Origin: Heliocidaris tuberculata
Lineage: Eukaryota; Echinodermata; Echinoidea; Camarodonta; Echinometridae
Direction: 5' to 3'
NCBI GenBank assembly: GCA_025618425.1
Contig: CM046838.1
Coordinates: forward strand, 20,296,838 to 20,360,837
DNA length: 64,000 nucleotides
Shown here: piece by piece, positions 39,801-51,782 of the stretch
Position numbering within the stretch: position 1 is the first letter of the stretch
Layout: each line of letters opens with the position of its first letter
Notes under the pieces: model-generated
Databases searched by the model: none
Seen by the model: the letters and a program-made list of their open reading frames with translations, nothing else
What the model was told of the DNA's origin: nothing
Translations under genes and position numbers: made by a program

Positions 39801-42800
39801 GTTTATGCTTCCAGGGATAGATTTCAAAGCCAAGATGATTGGAATTGAACCAGTGGGGGAGGCTAGGGGTGACAAAATGTGCATGGACGCTATGATCAAA
39901 TTAAAGGTAAAATCATCTCATTTACATATCAACATTTCCTTGCCATTAACTGCCAAACTTTGGTGTTGCTTGCAAAATTTTGAGACTAAGAGGAGCATGT
40001 CTTGCTTATTCAAGCTCAACAAGGGTTGTCAAGATGTGCAATGAAAAAGGGCACTTTACTCATGAAATGTAATTTTTTATTCATGTCTGTAAACTTAGTG
40101 GCTTGGGGGGGGGGGTTATTAGATAAGCAATGAAAAGGGCATTTTACTCAAGAAATATGATTTGTATTGATACTTGTAAACTTAGTGGTACCATGAGGGA
40201 TAATTTTGTGCAGATTTGAGAAGGAAAAACATTGAATTAATGTTGTCTCTGGAAAAATTATTGAATAGAGGCTGTATTTGATCCACATAAACTTTGAGGT
40301 TTGTCGATGATATTACATGTGGTTTCAGAATCACAAATGTCAACATTCTGTGAAGCACCAATTAATTGAAATTGTCCTTGAGCAGTAGAAGGTGGGTGCA
40401 ACGTATGTGATATATGGCCATGTACAGAACCTCAATTGACTATTGATATTTTCTGTTTTACATGTAATGCTATTAAATAGTGATATTACACATGTATGTG
40501 CTTGAATTTAAGAAAAGAATTCCTATACTTTTTCTTTTATCTCCATCTAGTACCTTGTCAAAACATCAGGAGAACACAAAGCCAGAATTGTAGTCAATGT
40601 CTCAATTGAGGGTATCAGAATTCTCGATGAGAAAACGAGGGTAAGAAAGTATGGTATTTATTATACATTGACCCTTTAAATGAACTGGACTATTTGATTA
40701 ATCTCCTCATCTTTTGAGTAAAGGAATGAATAAGGACATTTTATCACTTGAGGGTTTAATGATTTTTATTCATTTTTTCCTGATCTAGCATCAACTATAC
40801 ATGTAGTTTGATACTCATCAGTAATCAAATATTGTTAACAGAAATGAGATATCATTATCAATAATACAAATCCTATTAATAGGGACAATTCAATTATTTG
40901 TTGACAGTTCAGTTATATCCTATTTCTGTCTGTAAAAGCAATTATATGTACTTTCTTAGTTACAGGACTTCAGTTGAACAGTGAATAACCAAAAATCTTA
41001 GCTGGATATTAAAGTAAAAACAAAATAGTCTCTTTTTGTTAAATATTTACTATTGTGTTTCATCATGCTATCTTTCCAGGAAGTCTTACACCAACATGAG
41101 GTTCACAAAATATCCTTCATTTCAAGAGATTCCACAGATCCCAGGGCATTTGGCTATGTTTACGGAGAGCAAGGCAACCACAAATTCTTCGGTATCAAAA
41201 CAGAAAAACAGGTAATGTCTCCATCTTTTTAAGATTCATATAACTCTCTTTTAGCTGTCTGCAGTAAAAATTCCCTCGGTCCCCAAGCTTTGAAAAGTGC
41301 TCTGCACTCTCCTTGGGAGGATGATTTGGTCAGTGAAGGGGGAGCTCATTATTTACAACTTTGTTACAACACTTTGGGGCTGTACTGCAACTTGTTCCAT
41401 TTCAAAGTGAACTTTCACCTTTGACCCTGTAGGCTGATGCTCTAGTGCTGACCCTGAAAGATCTCTTTGAGGTGGTCCTGGAGCTGAAGAAGCAGCAAAT
41501 TGTTGAACAGAAGAAAGCCGAGCAACTCACACAATCAACTCCACCAGCACAAAACGACTCAGAGCCCAAACAGATTGCCTCGTTCAAGGTTTGAAATCCT
41601 TGTTAGTTAATTAATTGCTAATTATTAGATCCTTTATTAAAGCTGGGTTGCAAAATGCATTTTAAAGTGAAACACAAGCAGGCAAAATCCACTCTCAGTT
41701 ATACTGCAAAGCCAGAAACGTTTGTGACATGAAACCTTTGCAAATTATCAATGACGATAACTTTTTTGAATTGCGGGAATTTGATGTAGTAATTCAGACT
41801 TCTGCAGCATGAAACTTAGAAAATCTAGATTATTAAGCAACATTACCTTCAAAGTTTTTGTGGTAACAGACTTAAATAACTCAAACGAATAACCCAGTTT
41901 CACCAACGCGACCAACACCAGACCGGCGATAGGCTGGTAAACCTATTACATTATCCCAAATGACCAAGACTTATTGGTCATCCAAGAATTATCTGTTATT
42001 GGTGGGTTTAGAGTTGGTTTAGTGGTGTATTACTGGTACTTTATATGAATAAGCAGGCTGTGTGACGCACAACGTGACCACAGACCTGAGACCTGTTACA
42101 CCACAAGAAGTGATTAATTAGGGACTACTGTAACAGCATTATTCTTGTGCTGTATTAAAGGCATTGATTAACTTTGCCCAGGATTGAAAAAAAAAAATCA
42201 CTGTTCCAGCTAATGCTGTAATCATAATTGCAAACCTTTAGCTCAGACAGGAATCGCCTGAGTTTTATAAGCTGATCGGTCGTTTATATATCAAGATATT
42301 TACGATTGAACATTGATGTCGGGATAGAGTACCACCGAACCCTAAAGAACTCTTACGGTCGGCATACCTCGCTCTATCACAGAATACCGTACGGGCTGGA
42401 AACCCGCTCTAAAATCGCCAAGCGCTGGTACTTGGTTTTTGTGACTGCAGCGCAGCGAAGAAGCCGAGCGACTTGCGCTAGCGATTGATTGCGATTTTCT
42501 CTTTTTTAGGATAGTAAACGGGTTCCATTTTCTCTCATACTCTCACATATCCTTAATCATTATGTAGTTAGAGGACTGCACACAATTCACTGGCATTTGA
42601 GCTGATTTTACAATTTTTCACAAAGTTAATCAATCACTTTAAAGCATGCATACCATGGCTCTCAATCAGCATGGAAGGGGCCATATCCAGTCAAGTTCTA
42701 GCATCTTGAGTATTGCTTGAAAAAAGGCAATAAAGAAGACATTATTCACTTTATTTTTCCTGCATTAATAAAATTTTACCCATGTACCTACATCTATTTT

Positions 42801-45346
42801 TTCCCCCCAACTAAGTACATATTCTTATCAACGTTATAGGATTTGAAGTGTATGGATATAAAGGTGTTATTGATGCAACTGTGATTAAAACAGAACTTTG
42901 TTTTAGTCATGGAAGGGCCAAGTTCATGCCATTGGTACAAAATTTATGGAACCATCCACGAGAGACAGAAAAGGGACTACCGTTCAGGGATTAGATAATA
43001 TATTTGTACATAAAACTGAGAAGGCCAAAGTAAATAACAAGTTTGTAAACAAGGAGGTACAAGTCTTATGTTGGTCTGATAAGGGGGTAGGGATCTTTGG
43101 ACTTTGTCTTTGGTTTTTGAGAGCTTTGCTGATATTCAGAGATTAAAATCTGGTTGTTGTTACTCTAACAAGTGATATTTGAGCATTCCTAGCCATTTAT
43201 GTACTGCATGTACACATACAGCATAGTCCACTGCGTACAGTGTAGTTACAAAGTGAAAATACTTAAAATTCTGCAAAGGAATATATCTTCTTTAATGATT
43301 TCATGCCAGGATACTTAAGTTTTGGGGTATAGTACTCACAAAAGGGTGTATAGCTGTTTGTTAAATATAGTGTATGAATACACTAGAGAATAGACGAAAG
43401 TACCTCCGACTTGTTTTTTATTATAAGCTTGTTAATGGTTTAATAGATATAGGACATAAAAACAGGTGCACACCTGCGAACAGAATTGGAAGAAACGATC
43501 ATAACTTAAAGATGCACGTACCCTTCGCAAGAACAGATTATTATATGAACTCATTTTATCCTAAAACCATAAATGATTGGAACAAACTTCCGAAGTATGT
43601 AGTCAATATGAAAACTCTTAGCATGTTTAAAAAAGCGTTAAATAACCATCTCAACCCACATAGTTAATTTCACAGATGCTTTACCTCAACTGAGTAAGCT
43701 TGTACTCTGCAATCTTACATTGTTTTTACTTGTAATCATCACTATTGTCTTCCTTTTTATTTTTTAAAATAATACCTTGTGCAATATGTTTATGATATTG
43801 AATCTACTTGTTGTTTATATCCGGGAAACAGACTTGTATGGGTTGGTCAAACCTTTTTTGTTTACCCGAGACATGTTTTTATAATGTCTGAATAAATTCA
43901 AATCAAATTCAAATCAAATCAAATAGTTATGAAAGAAGAGTCTGATTACACAAGACTGTTAATCCTGGAAAAAATATAAAGGGACGTTTTTATAGCCCTG
44001 CAAATACAAAAGCACAACATACATATTGCATATTCAAGCCCAGGTAGCAGACAGAGGTCCAGGATAGTTCCAGTTGCTAACTGCTGCTTGGTCCTAATAC
44101 ATTGACATGTACATTATGTCAAGAAACATTTAAAGTTTAAAGCTTTTTTCAAGCCCACCAATTAAAAGTAGTTTGTGTAGCATATATAACAATAGTGAGA
44201 CATGTATTGGTGTGACACTGTGTAACAGTGAACAGTTACATTCATTGCATAGAAGAGACCAGGGTAATTCCTATTAAATCTTGATCTTGATCTTTGAAGC
44301 CTTTCAATAAATTGGACAACAATAGCATGTAGGAGAATAACAATGGAACTATTATTAAGCAGGGAAGTTGTGGTAAACAGAGGGGAACGTGATAACTCCA
44401 GTTCAATTGTACTTAATCTTAAAGGTATCGTACAGTAGTGGGAAAGGTGGCGCTTTGGATATTTAACTACTTTGTCAGCTGGAATGGAAATTACTACATA
44501 TACTGTTGTGAAATGATTAATTTCGAACGTAGGTGACGTTTGTTTGAAGAAAAATGGTTTAGAAATGGCTAAAATATCCCCCAAAATAAACATCGAATTA
44601 CAAGCACGGTACCGCGTTGACAGTTCACACACGTGTAAACAGTGTGTGCAAACCGCTGTGCGCCGTTGAGCCGGGAGCGTCGGGGTAGGTGGTCCTTAGC
44701 GAGGGTATAAGGTAACCGTTGATATTCGATCATTTGAATTATTTTACTGAAAATCACCGGAAATCATGAATAGAATACCGGATTATCTCACTCGTATCTT
44801 TTTATGCAAGCCGAACAATATGAGACTGTTTTTGAGCAGTTTCATGCCAACTTTCATTTTGCTACCACTACTGTTTAATACCTTTAATCTAGCCTCTTAA
44901 CACTTTGATCAGAAAGTTGAGTGTCATTGAAGCATACACTGTACCAATAAGAAATCTTTAATAGCATAATGAAGAGTAGCATGTAATGGTGTATAAAGAA
45001 CAATAATGCTGGTGATTTCTATGTTAGGAATATGCCGGAACCTTTAAAAAAAGAAATTATGCCCATTTTATTCCTCAGTACATCTGTTGTTATGTATTTG
45101 TTCACATATAAACAAACCCATTTGAATAATATCCCCTCGGAAACATGACTCTTGTGTTCACTTCTGACCTCTGACTCCTAGAATCCTCCTCCAGCAGAGG
45201 GGGGTGAGGTAGAGAACGGCTCCGATCCCGTCTACGCCCAGGTCAACAAGCCAAAGCTGACGGAGCTGGCAGCCAACCTCAACGAGCAAGCGCCCCCATC
45301 GTCGGGACTCCTAGACCTTGAACAAGAAGTCAAGAATCTTCAAATG
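33822..45346 (+). CDS. Dab: Disabled (DAB) endocytic adaptor with PTB domain, 3' end not found
   Basis: Plus-strand exons: 33822-33905 (ATG at 33884, in-frame TAG at 33866-33868), 39776-39906, 40551-40640, 41080-41211, 41433-41588, 42907-43056, 45182-45346. Phases agree and give 282 residues so far. Residues about 10-160 form a PTB domain of DAB type, shown by [57 protein letters not shown] and [19 protein letters not shown]. By family knowledge this domain binds NPxY tails of LDL-receptor-type cargo and PI(4,5)P2 at clathrin-coated pits. Exon 7 has a clathrin-box match LLDLE (270-274) and tyrosine motif DPVYAQV (Y245). Exon 6 (178-227, basic) is not recognised in vertebrate DABs and could be alternative; its donor could also be at 43030 (GTAAAT). 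Numb and GULP were considered, but the PTB motifs fit DAB better. An acceptor precedes 33822, so at least one upstream noncoding exon exists. Confidence 0.9.
34797..35012 (+). repeat. Polypurine (GGGA/GAGA) tract
   Basis: About 215 bp is almost entirely A and G, in DAB intron 1. Ser/Leu-rich minus-strand frames are artefacts. Confidence 0.85.
36178..36788. mobile_element. Foldback element
   Basis: Arms of about 250 bp: left AAGAAACAGTGGCCAATTTT and right ATTTTCCACCGTTTCTT. Both arms carry TTAATAACTCAAAAATTATA or its complement. The right end has TTAA, while the left flank is CTAA, so it may be a degraded TTAA element. Confidence 0.72.
37228..37976. mobile_element. Foldback element with 24 bp perfect termini
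   Basis: CCAAGGAGCTTCAAGAGCTG and four further bases at the left are matched exactly in inverse at 37953-37976. A second inverted match involves AAGCCGCC/GGCGGCTT. It lies in DAB intron 1. A coiled-coil-like frame at the left arm ([20 protein letters not shown], donor-like CAG/GTGCGC) is noted but not called. Confidence 0.65.
38358..38938. mobile_element. TTAA-flanked foldback element
   Basis: TTAA lies at 38354-38357 and 38939-38942. The arms, about 230 bp each, start AGGGGAATGAAACCCTGGGG. The loop is about 100 bp and no ORF is credible. Confidence 0.85.
40035..40192 (+). repeat. Local tandem duplication
   Basis: Two copies of about 80 bp share GCAATGAAAA.GGGCA.TTTACTCA and TGTAAACTTAGTGG, separated by a poly-G tract (40106-40117). 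It is in the DAB intron after exon 2. Confidence 0.65.
43330..43925 (+). mobile_element. 5'-truncated non-LTR retrotransposon (C-terminal end of ORF2 plus 3' tail)
   Basis: The frame 43374-43667 encodes the C-terminal end typical of CR1/L2/RTE-type retrotransposon polyproteins: an [13 protein letters not shown] helix, then [20 protein letters not shown] and the W-N-K-L-P motif, then TAG. About 250 bp of 3' UTR follows and ends in a TCAAA-type microsatellite tail (43895-43925). No reverse transcriptase or endonuclease domain remains, as expected of a 5'-truncated insertion. It sits in the DAB intron between exons 6 and 7 in sense orientation. Confidence 0.75.
44423..44883. mobile_element. TTAA-flanked MITE
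   Basis: TTAA lies at 44419-44422 and 44884-44887. The ends AGGTATCGTACAGTAGTGG and CCACTACTGTTTAATACCT are inverted. Related to 18520-19021. Confidence 0.75.
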
Positions 45347-46487
45347 GTAAGAGAATGCAAGAGACTTGTGGTTTGATGAATTTGTATTCATTCATTTGTA
45401 TATTAATAATGTAATAATGCTGTAAGTGCTTTGGTCGGTTACATTGTAACTGGTAAGGCACTATACAGTATATAAATCAGCTATTATTAGTAGTAGTAAT
45501 TTTATTATTATTTTTATTATTATCATATTTCATTTTATTTCTCTAATCTACATTTGATTAGATTTGGATTATTGTTTCCTCGCAAATGAATGAAAAGCTT
45601 TACTGGTCATGAATCTTGACTGACATAGTAAATGGTTACCTGAGAAAATGTTTTTTGATGTTGGTTACACTAGGGGTTAATGATTACAGGTCATCGTCAT
45701 TTATGTTGAATGCAAGAGTATAACAAAATAGGCTAGCAATCCAGAATATGATCATATGAATTTAAGTGTTTTAATATTTCTGGGTCAATTGGATATCAAT
45801 TTCCTGAAATTTTCAGCTATTTTAATTGATTCTGAAAATATACAGTGTATCATGTAGGATCTGTTTTCATTATTTCTCTAGATATCTCAGAATGTTGCCA
45901 AATTTTAGAGAGCCTGTAATTCGATATTCAGAATCTTAAGATACTCTTTGATCTGAAGTTTGCATTCACCCTAAAAGCATATATTTAAGGACACGACCAT
46001 ACACGGTAAAACTCCTTGATATGTCAACTGTTTCAAAGTTGAGTAGCTCCATCTACTGTCCAGTTGTCATTTGAGAAAAATGTAATTGGACTGAACTGAG
46101 TGTGAAGTGTGGAGCAAGGGGGTGGGGGGGGGGGGGGGGAGGAGGGGGAGGGGAAGGGGCAGTGGTCACTGTTGTGGTTTGTTGGTTTGTGTACTCTCAA
46201 CATGTCGGCAATACATGTCACATGTCTGCATGTATCTGTTATTATAAGGGTATCGAAGGTTGAAGATGTCTTCTACGTAACTGAGTCCAACCTGGTGTAA
46301 ATGTCTTTGTGTATATGTGTCTTTTAATTGATATTTACTTCTTGTACATAATATATTTTGTTACGTATTGAAATAAGTCCCTCACTACGTTTCTATTGGG
46401 TTACTTTTGATTTTTCTGTATCATTTTCGTTGGGGTTATTTGGAGAAGAGAACAGGCCGTTGGCTGAGAGAAAAATAACACTATTAA

Positions 46488-47942
46488 AGGGTGACTAAAT
46501 TAGAGAGAAAAAGGGTGCTGTTTCCATGTATTTTTGCATTCAAATCACGAATCTGGCAATTGATTGTCAAAATTATGTCTCGTTTTGGCGAAAAAGGGGG
46601 AGGTTTAGAGGTTTAGGGACCGTTCCTTAAAACTCATGAGCTGATTGGCTAATTGACGTCACACCCCCAAATGACGTATGAAGAGTAAGAGGCACAAGAT
46701 CTACAGGCTGCGGCAATGTAACATTGTACACACAATGCGGTATTTGACCCCTCTGTTCAACAGACAATTTATGAAAAAGGGAAATTAATCAATACAGTCT
46801 AAGGAGTGAATAATCATTATCAATATATTTTCTTTAAGATCAGTGAACACTTTTGCCCAAATATACAGCTCTTGTTTTGTTTGTTTAACTTTTCTTTGAA
46901 CAATGTTCTCATCCATCTGAGCTTGCCGAACGATAGTTTTGCATTGGTCTTAAACGCGTACACAGCCGTTGTATGCGTCTGTGCAATGTACTACACATCT
47001 TTAGTACGGCAACTATGTTCCCCCTCGTACTAAGCGACTGGTGAACGCTTTTGTTTGGTTTGTTTTCACTCTCGCCTTTTTTTACTTCGCTTTACATGTA
47101 CTACGGTAGTACTGACTTAGATTTTTGGCTGAATTCTTCGAGTAAGTTAGAGAGATGGATAGTGATCGCGAGTCCGATTTGGAGGACTTTTTTGAGCCAG
47201 ATACGAACTCTGATTTATCAGATGATTTATCGATACCGAAAGAGAAGAAGCTCAAGTGCAGTGGCAAGGGGAATTCGACCATGTTTGAACCCCTCGCAGA
47301 AGACGCGCCAGGGCATGGTGCATGGTCAAGGGGTCGCGGGGGAAGGGGCCGCGGGTGAAGCTGCTGCAGCTGCTGGAGAAGAAAAGTGATCACTGCAAAT
47401 TGTACTCCACTCGCTTGGCCCTTGCCACTCTGCCCGCGTGAGAATACCGTTGCGACCCACAATTTCCGTAGATTTTCATCTTTAGGAAAATGATGTACAT
47501 AGGCTTACATCATCTTTAGGGGTCTTGCTACAGCCCGCAACTATACATCGATTTGGCATTACTGATGAAATTGTGTCCCAAAATCAAAGTTATTGTGAGG
47601 AATTAAACACACGAAAATATGCGAGGCAAATGGTCGATGCGGTGAATGTCAAGCTCGGCACCGGGCTGGGCCTGCCGGGGCCTGCGGGTGCGCACAGTAT
47701 ATAGGTTGGTGGAATATTTTCCCTTACTTCTCGTACGTCACAGATCACGTGATCATGATGTCACTCGATGGGGTTTTTTTTAGGGGCGGGGCTTATGACT
47801 GTGTAAATCAGCAAAAATGTACTTTTCAAATGATTATGAAATACGACTGAATGCATAAAAAAGTGTGTGATAGATATTTTTTGGCTCCTGATGACTCCTT
47901 CCTATGAAAAATGGGCAATCAATTTTTTAATTTAGTCACCCT
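46488..47942. mobile_element. 1.45 kb TTAA-flanked DNA element with an internal ORF
   Basis: TTAA lies at 46484-46487 and 47943-47946. The ends AGGGTGACTAAATTA and TAATTTAGTCACCCT-like sequence are inverted (right end TTTAATTTAGTCACCCT). The interior is GC-richer than the flanks, with a perfect CRE TGACGTCA (46654-46661), an E-box CACGTG near 47745 and an ATG-started acidic ORF. No complete transposase is visible. It lies in the DAB 3' intron or flank. Confidence 0.82.
47155..47358 (+). CDS. 67-codon acidic/RG-rich ORF inside the TTAA element
   Basis: The ORF starts MDSDRESDLEDFFEPDTNSD, continues SDDLSIPKEKKLKCSGKG, and ends SRGRGGRGRG. An acidic N-terminus followed by a basic patch resembles transposase or chromatin-protein N-termini, but no family can be named. 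The sequence after the stop stays GC-rich, so this may be the first part of a longer broken or spliced frame. Confidence 0.35.
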   Translation: MDSDRESDLEDFFEPDTNSDLSDDLSIPKEKKLKCSGKGNSTMFEPLAEDAPGHGAWSRGRGGRGRG

Positions 47943-48515
47943 TTAATGGAAAATGCCAGTATGTCTCAAGATACTGTTGCTCAGTTCAAGCTGTCCTTGA
48001 ATCTCAGCATCAGGTTGTTTATTATGGCAGATACGCAGACTTTTTCAGAGAATATGACAAGAGAGGGGTAGGAGGGGGGGAAAGCAGGAAAAGGGACATC
48101 ACAAAGGAAAAAAAGGGATATAGAGAATAACAGGAAATTCTCACATGCTCGTAAAAATTGGCAGGATATTCTTTAATCTTTATTTTAAAATTTCAGTTTT
48201 GTTTTGAAGTTCGCATTTTTTTCGTAGAATCACAAGCATGTTTCGATTTTGAGATTGTAGTCACCTGACATGAGGATTTTGTAAATCCCAGTAGAAAAAA
48301 AAAAAAATATCAGGTAGACATTCTAATATCTATGCATTTATAGGGATACATGTATATCTTAGAACATCTACATTTGTAAATGAATTAAATAATCAGTGAC
48401 TTTAATAGGGAAGGAAAGCCATGAAATATAGATACATGTAAGAATTAGAAATAAAGAAGAAAAAACAAAATTTGGGAACAAGAGAGAAAAAGACTTGGAG
48501 AAGAAACCTGAAATG

Positions 48516-49389
48516 AAAAGAGAGCAGTTAAGACACTGAAAAGAGAGCAGTTAAGACACTGAAAAGAGAGCAGTTAAGACACTGAAAAGAGAGCAGTTAA
48601 GACACTGAAAAGAGAGCAGTTAAGACACTGAAAAGAGAGCAGTTAAGACACTGAAAAGAGAGCAGTTAAGACACTGAAAAGAGAGCAGTTAAGACACTGA
48701 AAAGAGAGCAGTTAAGACACTGAAAAGAGAGCAGTTAAGACACTGAAAAGAGAGCAGTTAAGACACTGAAAAGAGAGCAGTTAAGACACTGAAAAGAGAG
48801 CAGTTAAGACACTGAAAAGAGAGCAGTTAAGACACTGAAAAGAGAGCAGTTAAGACACTGAAAAGAGAGCAGTTAAGACACTGAAAAGAGAGCAGTTAAG
48901 ACACTGAAAAGAGAGCAGTTAAGACACTGAAAAGAGAGCAGTTAAGACACTGAAAAGAGAGCAGTTAAGACACTGAAAAGAGAGCAGTTAAGACACTGAA
49001 AAGAGAGCAGTTAAGACACTGAAAAGAGAGCAGTTAAGGCACTGAAAAGAGAGCAGTTAAGACACTGAAAAGAGAGCAGTTAAGACACTGAAAAGAGAGC
49101 AGTTAAGACACTGAAAAGAGAGCAGTTAAGACACTGAAAAGAGAGCAGTTAAGACACTGAAAAGAGAGCAGTGAAGACACTGAAAAGAGAGCAGTGAAGA
49201 CACTGAAAAGAGAGCAGTTAAGACACTGAAAAGAGAGCAGTGAAGACACTGAAAAGAGAGCAGTGAAGACACTGAAAAGAGAGCAGTGAAGACACTGAAA
49301 AGAGAGCAGTTAAGACACTGAAAAGAGAGCAGTTAAGACACTGAAAAGAGAGCAGTTAAGACACTGAAAAGAGAGCAGTTAAGACACTG
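48516..49389. repeat. 38-copy perfect-length 23 bp satellite
   Basis: The unit starts AAAAGAGAGCAG and ends AAGACACTG. The array is 874 bp, exactly 38 x 23, with no indels. Substitutions are few: one AGGCACTG unit (about 49037) and five GTGAAG units clustered at 49172-49290. TAA falls in all frames on both strands, so it is noncoding. There are no spacers. Confidence 0.97.
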
Positions 49390-49489
49390 AAAAGAAATGA
49401 CGGGTTTGGAAAAAGGAGCACTATGGAATAATGTGGAGATAGACACTAAGAAACAGAGAAAAATAAATAAGAGGTAGAGAAATAGAAAA

Positions 49490-49960
49490 TAAATAGCAGA
49501 AAGAAGGGGGAGAAAAGGAAAGGGGGCAGCAGAGAGAGAGAGAGAAGGAGAAGGGGAGAGAGAGAGAGAGAGAGAGAGAGAAGGGAAGGGAGAGAGAGAG
49601 AGAGAATGAGCAAGAAAAGAGGGGAGATGGAAGAATGGGAGAGACAGAAGGAGTGAGTAGGGAGATAGAGGGAGAAGGGGAGAGATGGATGGTGGAGAGA
49701 GATAGAAGAGAGGGAGAGAAAGAGAGAGAATGGCGAAGACAAAATAGAAAGAGGGAAAAAGTGGAGATAGGAGAGGAGGAAAGTGATAGGGAGGGGAGAG
49801 ATGGAGGGGTGGGAGAGACAGAATGAGGAAGTTGAGAGATAGATAGAGGGAGAGAGGGCAGAGATGAGAGGAGAGAGAGAGGCCGGCCATAGGAGACCAC
49901 ACACATCAATATTGTCATTTACTCGCACTCCCAAAAATAAAGAGAGAGAGAGAGTGAGAG
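49490..49960 (+). repeat. Polypurine GA-rich tract
   Basis: About 470 bp is almost entirely purine on the plus strand and starts about 100 bp after the 23 bp satellite. Long Ser/Leu/Pro-rich minus-strand frames here are artefacts of the tract. Confidence 0.9.
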
Positions 49961-50652
49961 TTCCTAAAGAACGATAACTGAGTAAGGATAGAGATTGTGC
50001 AACAAGACGGATATTGGTCATCTTACCTCAGAGCTTCCCAGGGGAGGGACTGGGGTTGAGAACATTGGTGTCATGCCAAGTCACCTTTGTGGTGACTTCC
50101 CTCATTCTCACTCATATCGTCATCCCTCTTTTAAAGGTATTCCTATCAAATTCCCTTCGTAAAAATGGTCTATGTCCCTGGAAAGTAGATGTATGTTTGA
50201 ACCTGTATAATAAGCGGTACAACTGCTACACAAACTGCTAACAAAGAATGAAAACAACAAAAAAAAAACTATTTTTTAGCAATTCATTGAATGATGTTAC
50301 ATTATCAGTGCATTAAACTTCTGCAGTATGTGTTTACTCAGCACATCACACTTTTTGAAAGTTTGGTCTATAGTGGTTGTACTACCTTTAAAGGAAAACA
50401 TGAGGAGTGGGAAGGGCTCCCCACCCCCTTACACAGCATTTTGAATGTGATATGGTTCAGATATGCTTTATTGAAAGTCCATGGGGCAATTAAAATACAG
50501 ATTCAAAACAGCTTTTACATGTACCTCTAGCACTGAAAAGAAAAAAAGAACTTTTAACAACATGAATCTTTCAAGAATTGTTAATGATTGCCTTTTCCCC
50601 AAGGCAATAAAGTATTGTGAATTGCAGAATTCTTTGTCATGATTCAGTTAAT

Positions 50653-50726
50653 AACCAGTTGACTACTGAATTCTCTAATTTCCTTAGGCTTAACACAAGA
50701 GGTATTCGGTTCCCATAGTCAGTGGG
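50653..50726. mobile_element. TTAA mini-element, copy 2
   Basis: It shares GTTGACTACTGAATTCT, CTTAGGCTTAACAC and CGGTTCCCATAGTC with 25712-25783, between TTAA-like ends. Confidence 0.7.
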
Positions 50727-50790
50727 TTAATACGTGGCATGAAATTTTCTCGAATCTGAACCATTTGCGAAATTCACCAAATGAAAGTTT

Positions 50791-50952
50791 CTGGGCCCTT
50801 TGCATAAAACTTACCAGTAATGGTAACTCTGCTATCAATGGCAACTACCATGGTAACATCACTCAACAGCCAATCAAAATCAAGGTTTCCATGGGAATTA
50901 CCATTTGTGGCAAAGTTACCGTTAATGGTAAGTTTTATGCAACAGGGCCCTG
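50791..50952. mobile_element. Palindromic MITE (GGGCCCT..GCATAAAACTTACC family)
   Basis: Inverted ends GGGCCCTTTGCATAAAACTT and AAGTTTTATGCAACAGGGCC enclose further inverted TACCATGGTAAC-like segments and CAGCCAATCAAAATC. It is organised like 4732-4878 with a different stem. Confidence 0.75.
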
Positions 50953-51633
50953 ATCTTTACATTTCGAAATTTTATTCAAATAGGAAAATATGTACATTCA
51001 GTATTTCATGAATTTTATTTCCATTGAAACATAATGGGCTGAATGGAATGATTATTACATATTTATGGAATAGTTGTCTATTGAGTTTTATTCTTCTGAA
51101 ATGAACAAGGTGAAGTATATTGTTATGAATTTAAGCTGCTTTTTTTTCCCATTTCATTTAATCAGTTCTACTGTTGTCCTAAACTATTGTACAGATGTGA
51201 TCTATTAATGTGTCTTGAAATGCTCTTTGCACAGATTTTTATTTTTTTAAAGGGGGAAGGGAAACAAGAAGATGCAGCATGTAATTCGAATGATTTCATG
51301 ACAGTGATAAGTGACAAACACGGTGCAATCCCTATCCTTTGAGTTCTGCCAATTTGCAGAACATGTGATCTCTTTTCTCCATTGCCAATCAGTTCCCTTC
51401 GGACATTAGAAGTGTGATACAGGAAAGTGCCATAGTGCCTCTTAGAGATTAAATCAATTAGAGCTATTCAGGTTCCATGAATTACACTGATCACCTCCCT
51501 TATTAATCACTCAGTAGAGCCTTTTGAGGTTTGATGACAAAATGAATGCTGGACTTTTTTTTTTTCATCAAACAAAAGGTAACAATATTTACAGAAGGGC
51601 ATTTGTTTTTGGCCATGAAATTTGACACTTCTG

Positions 51634-51782
51634 AGCCCCGTTTCATGAAACTTTTTATCAATAACAAGTTGCAATAACTGTTATAAGCTACTGAAATCCT
51701 TGCATCTGATTGGCTGAGACAAAATTTGTCATAAAAATGTAGCAGTTGTTACTGATAACAAGTTTTATGAAACAAGGCCCTG
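51634..51782. mobile_element. Palindromic MITE (GTTTCATGAAAC family)
   Basis: The ends GCCCCGTTTCATGAAACTT and GTTTTATGAAACAAGGCCC are inverted around CTGATTGGCTGAGAC. It has the same architecture as 50791-50952. Confidence 0.72.

Noticed and set aside
42300..42488. 60-codon GC-richer ORF in the DAB intron
   Set aside because: No splice signals in phase with DAB exons and no homology recognised.
44162..44632. 156-codon minus-strand ORF
   Set aside because: It crosses the end of a TTAA element and has no recognisable motif.
48516..49389. CRISPR-like array
   Set aside because: Units are contiguous with no spacers and the genome is eukaryotic; it is a minisatellite.
49333..50021. Long Ser/Leu/Pro ORFs (up to 191 codons) on the minus strand
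   Set aside because: They read through a GA/CT tract in several frames at once; low-complexity artefacts.
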